In this document: positions 29,161-37,536 of the stretch, piece after piece
Layout of the letters: every line of letters begins with the position of its first letter
Position numbering within the stretch: the first letter of the stretch is position 1
Notes under the pieces: model-generated
Told to the model about the DNA's origin: nothing
The model's input: the letters and a program-made list of their open reading frames with translations, nothing else
The model's database searches: none
Assembly: GCF_019400745.1 (NCBI RefSeq)
Contig: NZ_WJIB01000002.1
Coordinates: 372,001 to 436,000, forward strand
Source: Cohnella sp. CFH 77786
Lineage (GTDB): Bacteria > Bacillota > Bacilli > Paenibacillales > Paenibacillaceae
Length of the DNA: 64,000 nt
Reading direction: 5' to 3'
Position numbers and translations under genes: made by a program

Positions 29161-29184
29161 TCCTTTCACGCCCTCCTCTGGATT

Positions 29185-29427
29185 TTATGAAGAAACCGTT
29201 AATCCTTTCACGATCCAACCCGCGAATTTTCCGAACACGAGTTTGGCGGCATCCTCCAGAAACGGCCATTTCAGATCGAAGACGTAATCGATGCCGAGAT
29301 ACAGGGAAAGCAGAAGCATGGCGGCATATGCCGCCAGCTCACGGCTGCCCAGCTTGCTAAGCCTGGCCCTGTCCGCCAGTCCGATCCCCGCGTATATAAT
29401 CATGAGCAAGATCAGCTTGCCCATCAT
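29185..29427 (-). CDS. Two-helix small membrane protein, germinant receptor D-subunit-like
   Basis: 80 residues with two membrane helices (about 2-19 and 32-50) and an amphipathic C-terminus. It sits inside the ger operon between gerAC and gerAB. Small two-helix D subunits such as GerUD and GerKD of Bacillus are encoded in or near receptor operons and modulate receptor output; position, size and topology match, though similarity in such small proteins is weak. Confidence 0.7.
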   Translation of the reverse strand: MMGKLILLMIIYAGIGLADRARLSKLGSRELAAYAAMLLLSLYLGIDYVFDLKWPFLEDAAKLVFGKFAGWIVKGLTVSS

Positions 29428-29442
29428 GCCGCTTGCCTCCCT

Positions 29443-30618
29443 TTATTTTTTGAATACGGGTTTGCCGATCGTCGTACCGCTGGTTTTCAATTTGACCTTC
29501 ACATCGATCTTGAACCGGGTCCGGGCGAAGCGGCTGTCCCAGTCCGGTTTCCATTTCTTCCACAGCTTTGGATTCTTGGCGTTGATCTTATTGCCCAATC
29601 CGATCCCGTCGAACTTCTGCTCTTTCATCCAGTCGACCGTTTCCTCGATTCGCTCCCGCACCGTATCCTCCACCTGTTTAGCGAACTTCCTTTCGTCAGA
29701 GCTCGTTTTGATTTTGGTGCAGGCAAGCTCGATCAACGCAAGATCGATTTTGATCTGGAACCGGACCGTTGCCGATTCCGGACCGATGGATGTCTGCAGA
29801 CGGCTTTGAGAGTTGAGGGCTTCCACGACTTCTTTCACCTGCCTGCCTTCGGGCGATGGCCGGCAGGGAATATCGAGCATTCCGTTCTTGTATACTCCCG
29901 TCAGCATTTGCAAATATTCGACCATGGACGGATCCATCACGCCCACGAGCTTCCCCTTCTTCAGCAAGGCGAGTCCGGCGACATTCGGGGTTTTCTCCGG
30001 CCTTTTGAGCGGCTCTTGGGTCTCATACAGATAGGGGACGACCGCATTGCCGGTTTCGCCCTTGAGCTGAAGACCCAGCTTCAGCAAGTCCATATCTATC
30101 GTTTTCGTGCTATTCTCCGCAGCGGCTTTCTCGCTTTGGAACAGTTGCTGGGAAATCGTATTTTCGATGTAGGGTTTGAGCTGCAAAAAGGGATAGGCCT
30201 CACCGTTCGTGATCATGAACTTGATCGTGAGCCGGGGCTCGTGATCGCGGTAAAAAAACTCCAGAAGCTCCGTGATCGGTCGTTTACGCGCCAGCTTGTC
30301 CCCGATCATAATCAGGCGAATATGGCTCCATTGGGCCTTGCGGCCGAGGTTGATCGGAATGTCGCGGATCGCTCTGGCGACTGTCTTATCCTCGGTCGTG
30401 ATATTCACGAACGCCGTTTCGGCCGTTTTGGCGCCGATACTGCTGACGCCTTGGGACGGCCGGTAAATTTGCGTGGCCAAAGAGATTTTCCCTTCTCTGC
30501 CTTCATCGATCGCGATGCCCATCACGAATCCTTTCTCGGGCAGCTCGGCCCGATCCCAGCAGCCCGTCATCAAGCATAATGCCGACAGGCTGGCCGCCAG
30601 TCCAATCCGTCTGCTCAT
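29443..30618 (-). CDS. gerAC: Spore germinant receptor C subunit lipoprotein (GerAC family)
   Basis: 391 residues. Signal peptide with lipobox LMTGC followed by WDRAELPEKGFVMGIAID, the standard start of Ger(x)C proteins. It is anchored by lipid to the outer face of the spore inner membrane and is needed for receptor function. Its ATG overlaps the last four bases of gerAA (ATGA), so the two are translationally coupled. Confidence 0.94.
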   Translation of the reverse strand: MSRRIGLAASLSALCLMTGCWDRAELPEKGFVMGIAIDEGREGKISLATQIYRPSQGVSSIGAKTAETAFVNITTEDKTVARAIRDIPINLGRKAQWSHIRLIMIGDKLARKRPITELLEFFYRDHEPRLTIKFMITNGEAYPFLQLKPYIENTISQQLFQSEKAAAENSTKTIDMDLLKLGLQLKGETGNAVVPYLYETQEPLKRPEKTPNVAGLALLKKGKLVGVMDPSMVEYLQMLTGVYKNGMLDIPCRPSPEGRQVKEVVEALNSQSRLQTSIGPESATVRFQIKIDLALIELACTKIKTSSDERKFAKQVEDTVRERIEETVDWMKEQKFDGIGLGNKINAKNPKLWKKWKPDWDSRFARTRFKIDVKVKLKTSGTTIGKPVFKK

Positions 30619-32207
30619 GAATCCGGTTCACTCCTATGCTGGGTTTTCGGCGATCGCATCAGGAATCCGAGCGGAGCCCGGATGAACACATCCCTCATTT
30701 GACGCGGAATGAAAGGACCCAGAGGGCTCAGGTAAGGCTGGCCCAGAACGCGCAGACTCGAGAGATGCAGCCAAATCAGCAGGAAGGCGACCATGATGCC
30801 GAATATCCCCAAGAAGGCAGCGAAAGCCATCAGCGGGAACCGCAAGATGCGCAGCGCGATGGCGAAATTGTACTGGGGAATGGCGAAGGAGGCGATCCCG
30901 GTCAAGGAGACGATGATGACCATGATCGGCGACGCGATGCCTGCGTTGATGGCGGCTTCCCCGATGACGAGCGCCCCGACGATGCTCACCGCGGATCCGA
31001 CCGGGCGCGGCAGCCGGATGCCGGCCTCCCGGAGCAATTCGAAAAAGAATTCCATGATGAAGGCTTCGATCACCGCGGGGAATGGAATTCCTTCCCTGGA
31101 GTTGATGATGGCGAGCAGGAGAACGGTTGGGAGCAATTCCGAATGGAACGTGGAAAAAGCGATATAGATGCTGGGAAGCCCGATCGCGATGAACAGGGCG
31201 ACTAACCGGATCAACCGGATCAGGCTGGAGATGACGGTCCGTTGATAGTAGTCTTCGTTCGATTGCAGCAGATCCACGAGCAGGCCGGGACAGATGAGAA
31301 TGGACCCCGTTCCCTCGACCAGCACGATGATTTTCCCTTCCACCAAGGCGGCGACGGCCACATCCGTTCTCTCTGTGTAACGGAATTGGGGAAACGGGGA
31401 GTACGCCGAATCTTCGATCAGCTCTTCGACGTAAGACGTTTCCAGTACTTCTTCGTTCTTCAGCTTATCGATTCTCTTCCGGAATTCCTTCAGCATTTCC
31501 GCATTCACGATTCCATCCAAATAGCCGTAAGCGAACTTGGTTCTCGTGACTCCTGACGTCTGAACCGTTTCGATTTTGAAGCTCGGATTTCTCAAACGTT
31601 CCCGCAGCATGCCCATATTTTTCTTCATGTTTTCGACGGTCGCTTCGCGAGGCCCTTGCACGACCGGTTCGAGGGTCGATTCCGACACTTGCCGGGTTTC
31701 AAGACCGGTCGCTTCGTACCCCAGCGCTTTGTCCCAGCCGTCGAAGAAAATGACGATATGTCCTTGCAGTACTTTGTTGACCGCGTCGTTGATATCGTCG
31801 ATCAGAATGGCGCTCTGGCTCGACCCGACGTTGCGTTCGAAGTAATATTTCACGTCATCGGGCGTAACGTCCGTTCCCGGACCGACCTCGTGCGTGACGA
31901 GATCCTGGAGCGATTGTTTAAAATAATTGTGTTCTTTTTTTTGGATCAGCGTTTCCACATAGATGGAGAATACGGAGTGCTTCATGCCGGGACCGTAGCG
32001 CCAAGGCTCGACCACGATGTCGCTGCAACGGTCGAAAATCAGCTTCAACTTCTCCAGGTTGTCCGACAGAAGGGGTGAAATGCCGGAAGGAGCCGAAGCC
32101 GGCGAAGCAGCCGGAAGCGGAACTCCTCGTTGAACGGTACCCGCTCCCGGGATTTTGCCGCGATAACTTTTTTTCACCAGCCATCTGAAGATGTTCAAAC
32201 GTACCAT
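30615..32207 (-). CDS. gerAA: Spore germinant receptor A subunit (GerAA family)
   Basis: 530 residues: a soluble N-terminal two-part domain (about 30-290) and about five or six membrane helices (about 300-510), with the conserved YFERNVGSSQSAILIDDINDAV-type region and PYLSPLGPF / RQMRD near the end. A subunits form the ion channel of the germinant receptor. The ATG at 32207 lies immediately after the AGGGGAGG sequence, which is too close; a TTG at 32198 (third codon on) is better spaced and may be the true start. First gene of the operon; sigma-G-like promoter upstream. Confidence 0.94.
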   Translation of the reverse strand: MVRLNIFRWLVKKSYRGKIPGAGTVQRGVPLPAASPASAPSGISPLLSDNLEKLKLIFDRCSDIVVEPWRYGPGMKHSVFSIYVETLIQKKEHNYFKQSLQDLVTHEVGPGTDVTPDDVKYYFERNVGSSQSAILIDDINDAVNKVLQGHIVIFFDGWDKALGYEATGLETRQVSESTLEPVVQGPREATVENMKKNMGMLRERLRNPSFKIETVQTSGVTRTKFAYGYLDGIVNAEMLKEFRKRIDKLKNEEVLETSYVEELIEDSAYSPFPQFRYTERTDVAVAALVEGKIIVLVEGTGSILICPGLLVDLLQSNEDYYQRTVISSLIRLIRLVALFIAIGLPSIYIAFSTFHSELLPTVLLLAIINSREGIPFPAVIEAFIMEFFFELLREAGIRLPRPVGSAVSIVGALVIGEAAINAGIASPIMVIIVSLTGIASFAIPQYNFAIALRILRFPLMAFAAFLGIFGIMVAFLLIWLHLSSLRVLGQPYLSPLGPFIPRQMRDVFIRAPLGFLMRSPKTQHRSEPDS

Positions 32208-32226
32208 CCTCCCCTGAAGATGGTAC

Positions 32227-32256
32227 TATTGTGGCCCTAATTCCAACAAAAATTCA
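32227..32256 (-). promoter_or_regulatory. Putative sigma-G promoter of the ger operon
   Basis: On the minus strand TGAATT (32251-32256), 17 bases, CACAATA (32227-32233). The forespore sigma-G consensus is TGAATA-N17/18-CATACTA; the match is 5 of 6 and 5 of 7. Ger operons are sigma-G-dependent in Bacillus subtilis. Confidence 0.6.
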
Positions 32257-32396
32257 CAGGGACAAGACGACTGAATGAATATCGCCCGTGGTCCCCGAAA
32301 AGGAATCGGAAATGGCTTCGTAGGCATTGTTTGGGTATTAACCCATTTAAGGGGCGGGGCATAAGCTGAAAGTATACTCGCGACGATTTCCCCCGG

Positions 32397-34067
32397 TCAA
32401 GGCAGCCGGCTAACGATGTCATCCGCCGTCCGAATGGCCAACGCGGCGGCGGACAAGGTCGGATTGGCGGCTCCGATCGAGGGAAGAACGCTGGTGTCGG
32501 CCACGTACAGGCCCGGCACGCCATGGATTTGCCCGAACCGGTTCGTTGCCGATGTGTTCGGATCGTCGCCCATTCGGCACGTTCCGGATTCATGGTTGTC
32601 GGCTCCGGGCGGCAGCCTGCAGATGGCGGGAGCGCCGCCAACCATGGACAATCGCAGCTGCATCGCCGAGGAAGCCCGAAATACGGCTTCATACATCCGC
32701 TGCACGATCTGTTCGTCCTTCTCGCTGAACGAGAAGCTGACCTGCAGCTCCGGCATCCCGAACGCATCCCGTTTTCCGGGATCGACGTAAACGCGGTTCT
32801 CGTATCGCGACTCCACTTTGCCCGACGCATAGAAGTCGGTCACGATCCATTCGTCCCGGACCGGCTTCGGCTCATAGTGGTAATTGAAGTAGCCTCCCGG
32901 TCCTTGCAATTGCAGCTGATAGGGACGATCCTCCAGCTCCGGAACGAGAATACCCAATACCCCGAGAGGTTCCGGAAAATGACGCGTATCGACGAATACC
33001 GTTGATACCAGGTAAGAATGGTTGGTCAGATATCTGCCGATCGCTTTGCCCGGAATCCCCGAGTTCAGCAGAATCCGCGGGGTTTGAAGCGCGCCCGCCG
33101 ACATGACGACGTTCTTCGCCTTGATGATATACGATCGTTTATCGGGGGTCATCACCCGGACGCCCCGGGCTTTGCCTCCTTCCGTCAGCACCTCCGCGCA
33201 ATAGGTATCGACGGCCAGATCGAAGGGGCGCAGGCCTAAGGCCCGGGCGAGCAGGACAATCGTGCTGAAAAAGACGTTGGAATGCACCCGTCCGTATTGC
33301 GTCTGATCCAGATCGGCGGCGACCGGAATATCGTCCGCGTTGCGGAATCCGTTATCCCGCAGCCTCTCCAGCAGGATCCGCGTGATCGAAGAGTCTTTCG
33401 TATAGGATTTGGTGACCGTCATCACCTCTTCCGCGATGTTGTAATACATTTCCATTTCGTGGACAGGGACCGGCCAATTTAACGCGATTTCGAAATCGGG
33501 GATGCGGGGCGTTATCGCTCCCCACAGAATCGTTCTGCCGCCTAAGGCGTAGATAAGCTTCATGCCGGAATACTGGGGGAGCCTGTCGCCGATCAGATCG
33601 GTGATCTCGGGAGGCCGATAGATTCGGAACGTATTTCCGTCAATGGTCGCGATGTTCGAGACATGCGTAGGCAAGTATTGAGGACCCCGTTCGATGATCC
33701 CGATCCGTTTTCCGGCGTTCGCCCACCTTTCGCACAGCCGCCAGAGGGCAGCTCCGCCCCCGGCCCCCGAACCGACGATCAGGGCGTCGTATTCGGTTTC
33801 GGCCATCCGCTCTGCAGTCGTAAGCGGAATCCAATTATGAAGGAAGTCGGTTTCGGGAAGGGGCGGGCAGAAAGGCGCGACCACCCGATGCCGGGTTAGC
33901 GGCGTTTCCGGGGAGGGGATGCGGACCGTTTGACCCGCGATTGTATCATCGGGCCGGTCGATGTGCGGATTCGCAGACATCATCCGATCGAGTCCGATCC
34001 CGTATCGCAACGAGATCCCGTATAACGTTTCCTCACCGCGGGCGATATAGAACCTCAAGGTCCACAC
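32397..34067 (-). CDS. LysM-GMC oxidoreductase fusion
   Basis: 556 residues. An N-terminal LysM module (about 5-52; GEETLYGISLRYGIGLDRMMSANPHI) is followed by a GMC-type FAD-dependent oxidoreductase: dinucleotide fold ALIVGSGAGGGAAL at about 95, and C-terminal NHESGTCRMG and ANPTLSAAALAIRTADDI with the catalytic His region. The substrate is probably an alcohol or sugar. LysM binds peptidoglycan or chitin, so a spore-coat or cell-wall location is suggested, although no signal peptide is present. The GTG at 34067 is only two bases from GAGG; a TTG at 34058 is better placed. It runs toward the ger operon in the same direction. Confidence 0.82.
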   Translation of the reverse strand: MWTLRFYIARGEETLYGISLRYGIGLDRMMSANPHIDRPDDTIAGQTVRIPSPETPLTRHRVVAPFCPPLPETDFLHNWIPLTTAERMAETEYDALIVGSGAGGGAALWRLCERWANAGKRIGIIERGPQYLPTHVSNIATIDGNTFRIYRPPEITDLIGDRLPQYSGMKLIYALGGRTILWGAITPRIPDFEIALNWPVPVHEMEMYYNIAEEVMTVTKSYTKDSSITRILLERLRDNGFRNADDIPVAADLDQTQYGRVHSNVFFSTIVLLARALGLRPFDLAVDTYCAEVLTEGGKARGVRVMTPDKRSYIIKAKNVVMSAGALQTPRILLNSGIPGKAIGRYLTNHSYLVSTVFVDTRHFPEPLGVLGILVPELEDRPYQLQLQGPGGYFNYHYEPKPVRDEWIVTDFYASGKVESRYENRVYVDPGKRDAFGMPELQVSFSFSEKDEQIVQRMYEAVFRASSAMQLRLSMVGGAPAICRLPPGADNHESGTCRMGDDPNTSATNRFGQIHGVPGLYVADTSVLPSIGAANPTLSAAALAIRTADDIVSRLP

Positions 34068-34177
34068 ATCCTCATAGAGAAGGATTTATCTTTACTTATC
34101 ATGACTATGATTCTTGCGTCCTTGAAATACGGTTACATCATGTTGGCATGTCTCCATGATCGAAGGAGGGATCGGAA

Positions 34178-34984
34178 GTGTACGAACAGCAAACCGTGGC
34201 GCAAACGCCTCTCCGGAATGGGATTCGCGTGACGATCTGGAACGAATATATCCACGAGAGAACGGATCCGAAGGTTGCCGCCGTCTATCCGAGGGGTATT
34301 CACGAAGCCCTTGCGGCGGGCATCGGGCCTTACGGATTCCGCATCCGGACCGCAACGCTGGATCAGCCGGAGCATGGTTTGACGAAGGAGGTGCTGACCG
34401 GCACCGACGTGCTGATCTGGTGGGGCCATCTGGCGCACGAACGGGTGTCCGACGAGATCGTGAATCGAATTCAGGCGAGAGTGCTGGACGGGATGGGGCT
34501 GATCGTCCTGCATTCCGGCCATCGCTCGAAAATTTTCCAGAAACTGATGGGAACGACGTGCGATTTGAAATGGCGGGAAGATGCGGAGAGGGAACGCTTG
34601 TGGGTGGTCGACCCCGCCCATCCGATTACGGAGGGAATCGGGGAATCCTTCGTCGTGGAACCGGAGGAAATGTACGGCGAGTTTTTCGAAATTCCCGCTC
34701 CCGAGCAGCTGGTTTTCATCAGTTGGTTTCAAGGCGGGGAAGTATTTCGCAGCGGCTGCGCGTACGAACGCGGACGGGGGAAAATCTTCTACTTCCGTCC
34801 CGGACATGAAGCGTATCCGACCTATTACAACAAGACGGTGCTGAAGGTGATCGCCAACGCCGTCCGCTGGGCCGCGTCACCGCATGGAGCGAAGCCGACC
34901 TTCGGCAATACGCCGCCGCTGGAACCGATGCTGCGTACGTTCCGGCAATCGCGGCCGCCGGGGATCGAGTTTCGTATGCAATAG
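34178..34984 (+). CDS. ThuA-like domain protein
   Basis: 268 residues of the ThuA (trehalose-utilisation) class-I glutamine-amidotransferase-like fold: [45 protein letters not shown], and [19 protein letters not shown] near the end. Members occur in sugar-catabolic loci of Rhizobium and Paenibacillus; ThuA takes part in keto-trehalose metabolism, but the catalytic activity of this branch is not established. Start GTG 34178 follows GGAGGG. Divergent from the LysM-GMC gene, another possible sugar oxidoreductase. Confidence 0.85.
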   Translation: MYEQQTVAQTPLRNGIRVTIWNEYIHERTDPKVAAVYPRGIHEALAAGIGPYGFRIRTATLDQPEHGLTKEVLTGTDVLIWWGHLAHERVSDEIVNRIQARVLDGMGLIVLHSGHRSKIFQKLMGTTCDLKWREDAERERLWVVDPAHPITEGIGESFVVEPEEMYGEFFEIPAPEQLVFISWFQGGEVFRSGCAYERGRGKIFYFRPGHEAYPTYYNKTVLKVIANAVRWAASPHGAKPTFGNTPPLEPMLRTFRQSRPPGIEFRMQ

Positions 34985-35000
34985 GGAACACCTGACTGTA

Positions 35001-35043
35001 AAAGCAACCGGCCCGCGGCTTCCTGCGGGCCGGTTGCTTTTCA
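35001..35043 (+). terminator. Intrinsic terminator after ThuA-like gene
   Basis: Perfect 16-bp stem AAAGCAACCGGCCCGC / GCGGGCCGGTTGCTTT with an 8-base loop and a following T-run. Confidence 0.92.
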
Positions 35044-35097
35044 ACCGCTTCGTCACCGAGTTTCGGCCTTCGAATCGTTGTCATAATAGAGTCCGAG

Positions 35098-35298
35098 ATG
35101 ATAAGGCAAGAGCGTCGTGCTGCCTCGTTGGAAGAAGACGGCATCATCACTAGAACGGTCTATAATCAAGTGCCGCCGAAAGTTGTCTATGAAATAAGCG
35201 AATTCGGAAGGTCGCTGAAATCCATCTTGGACCAGCTGGGCGAGTGGGGCGCGCAATATATCCATCAACGCGAATGGAAGTCTTCCTGCTCCGAATGA
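35098..35298 (+). pseudogene. HxlR-family regulator, C-terminal fragment
   Basis: The frame reads LEEDGIITRTVYNQVPPKVVYEISEFGRSL and ends with LGEWGAQYIH, the wing and last helix of an HxlR-type winged-helix regulator of about 110 residues. The first 50-60 residues, including the DNA-recognition helix, are missing; sequence before about 35125 is unrelated. No RBS is visible. It faces the kinase gene and is probably non-functional. Confidence 0.7.
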
Positions 35299-35317
35299 GG
35301 GTACGGCAGTTCCAGGT

Positions 35318-36691
35318 TTACGGATGCAAGTTCTTGCCCTTGGGCTCGGACGAAGAAGGATGGATGGGCAAATAAACCGTGAACACGGATCCTTGGCCCG
35401 CCTCGCTCTGAACGTCAATCCAGCCTTGATGGACGAGGACGTTCTGCTGCGCGATCGCGAGCCCCAGTCCCGTGCCGCCTGTCGGTCGTGCCCTGGCATG
35501 GTCGGCCCGGTAGAAGCGGTCGAAGATATGCGGGAGATCGGCCGCGGATATGCCGACACCGGAATCTTCGATCCGGATGCGCGCATATTGTTGATGCTTA
35601 TCCGGATGCCATTCCCGATCGAGAGAGACCTGGATTCGGCCGCCGGAGTTCGTGTAATAGACCGCGTTCGTTAACAGGTTGTACAGGGCTTGGAGAATGC
35701 GCGGCTTTTCCGCCTTGACGAGAATTTCGTCCTCCGCTCCGTGAATCGTGAGCAAGATTTGTTTATCCTCCGCAAGAAAGCGGGTTTTCTCCGCTACATC
35801 CTCCAGCAACGCCGCAAGGTTCTCCGGTTCCGGGCGGAGCTCGTTCATGCCCGCCTCCAGCTTGGATAAATCCAGCACCTCATTCACCAATCGCGACAAC
35901 CGCAAAACTTCGTCGAGGATGGAGGATTGTTTAGCCGGAGAGAGCGTGTCGCCCGTCTCCTGCACCAGCTCCAATTCTCCTTGGATGATCATGAGCGGCG
36001 TTCTCAATTCATGCGCGACATCGGAGAGAAGCTGTTTGCGGGCACGTTCCGCATTCGCGAGAGACTCGTTCATGTCCCGGAGGGCCCTGGAGATCGCCCC
36101 GAATTCATCCTTTCTTCGAACGGGGAAGGATACGTCCCGTGCTCCTTTTTTGACGCCTTCGATCCCTTGGATGATTCTTCGGATGGGGCGCGTCAGTCTC
36201 CAGGACAATAAGAAAATGGTCAGCAGGGCGGCGGCGCAGGTGAACAGCAGCGACGCTCTACCGATTGCGGGCAAGATGCCGTACCACATTTTTTTGAATT
36301 CGTACGTCTTGTATTGCTTGTCGTTCATCACGTAGAGCCGGCCGACTTTCCGCTCGCCGGAGAAGATCGCGAGTTTGTAGCCTTCGTTCCGAAGCTCATC
36401 GACGCCCAGACGTCCTTGCCGGTACAGCGGGACTCCGTCTACGTAGAGAAGAACTTCGGCAAAGCCGCGCGTCCGTTTGAACTCGGCGGCCCCCACTTGT
36501 TCCCAGGAACCGCCATGCTCCGCGTAATACCGCTCGAACTCCTGCCGTAAAGCTTCGAAAACGGCTTTATCCTCCCGATAAGCGTAATCCCTCGAAATAT
36601 AAAATTGAATATGCGTGACAGCCAGCAGAAAGAGCAGGATGAACACGAGCAAAACGCTCATCGACAGGATCAGCTTCGTTCTGATCTTCAT
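35318..36691 (-). CDS. Sensor histidine kinase of a two-component system
   Basis: 457 residues: membrane helices at 8-30 and 138-163 around an external sensing domain, HAMP (about 164-215), dimerisation domain with H227 in AHELRTPL, and ATPase domain with NLLTNAVYYT, DSGVGI and GGTGLGLAIA. Translationally coupled to the response regulator by an ATGA overlap at 36688-36691. The pair is divergent from the multicopper oxidase gene, suggesting copper or envelope stress as signal, which is inference from position. Confidence 0.92.
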   Translation of the reverse strand: MKIRTKLILSMSVLLVFILLFLLAVTHIQFYISRDYAYREDKAVFEALRQEFERYYAEHGGSWEQVGAAEFKRTRGFAEVLLYVDGVPLYRQGRLGVDELRNEGYKLAIFSGERKVGRLYVMNDKQYKTYEFKKMWYGILPAIGRASLLFTCAAALLTIFLLSWRLTRPIRRIIQGIEGVKKGARDVSFPVRRKDEFGAISRALRDMNESLANAERARKQLLSDVAHELRTPLMIIQGELELVQETGDTLSPAKQSSILDEVLRLSRLVNEVLDLSKLEAGMNELRPEPENLAALLEDVAEKTRFLAEDKQILLTIHGAEDEILVKAEKPRILQALYNLLTNAVYYTNSGGRIQVSLDREWHPDKHQQYARIRIEDSGVGISAADLPHIFDRFYRADHARARPTGGTGLGLAIAQQNVLVHQGWIDVQSEAGQGSVFTVYLPIHPSSSEPKGKNLHP

Positions 36692-37380
36692 GGTTCCGCT
36701 CCGAAACGATAACCGAAGCCGTATACGGTCTGAATGTAATCGATCGGCTGACCGCCGTTCTCCAATTTTTTGCGGAGCTTGCTGATGTGGGAATCCACCG
36801 TCCGCTCGTCGACGATGAATTCGTCTTCGAACGCGTGCTGAAGCAGCTGCATTCGGCTATACACCCGGCCGGGTTTCGATGCCAGCAAATGAAGGAGTTT
36901 GAACTCCGTAGGGGTCAGATGCACTTCGCGGCTGCCTAGGAAAACCTGCAAGCTGTCTTCGCGAATCGCAAGATCGCCTCTTCGAAGCACGCTGGCCGTT
37001 TCATCGTTGCCGTTCAGGTTCATCCGCCGCAGCAACGAGCGGATCCGCGCGGAAAGCTCTCTCAGGCTGAAGGGCTTCGTCAAGTAATCGTCCGCTCCCA
37101 TTTCAAGTCCGACGATTTTGTCGGTTTCCTCCGATTTCGCCGTAACCATGATGATCCCGGGGGAACCCAGCTGCCTCAGCTTCCTGCAGGTATCCAAACC
37201 GTTCAGGTTCGGCAGCATCCAGTCCAATATCACGACGTCGGGCTTGCTCTTCGCGTACAACTGCACGGCCGACATTCCGTCCGCCGCCGTCAGCACCTCA
37301 TAACCTTCGGTTTGAAGATACGATTCCATCAGCGACAAGATCTTCGTTTCGTCCTCTACGATCAACACTTTGATCCCCAT
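36688..37380 (-). CDS. OmpR/PhoB-family response regulator
   Basis: 230 residues: receiver domain with phospho-acceptor D53 in ILDWMLP and the Lys in TKPF, then a winged-helix DNA-binding domain ending YIQTVYGFGYRFG. Start ATG 37380 follows GGGAGG by seven bases; a start at 37395 would overlap it. Pairs with the kinase at 35318-36691 and may control the divergent oxidase gene across the 156-base spacer. Confidence 0.93.
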   Translation of the reverse strand: MGIKVLIVEDETKILSLMESYLQTEGYEVLTAADGMSAVQLYAKSKPDVVILDWMLPNLNGLDTCRKLRQLGSPGIIMVTAKSEETDKIVGLEMGADDYLTKPFSLRELSARIRSLLRRMNLNGNDETASVLRRGDLAIREDSLQVFLGSREVHLTPTEFKLLHLLASKPGRVYSRMQLLQHAFEDEFIVDERTVDSHISKLRKKLENGGQPIDYIQTVYGFGYRFGAEP

Positions 37381-37536
37381 GACCGTGCCTCCCAATCCTT
37401 ACCATGACCATTTCCACTTTAACGGACATTGGCCATTCCCACAACCTCTCGATTTTTTCACCATAAGTTCGCAACATTCCAGGATTAGGATAGCGAATAT
37501 AAGGTTTGAAAAACGATCGCGAGGAGAGAAGTCCAT

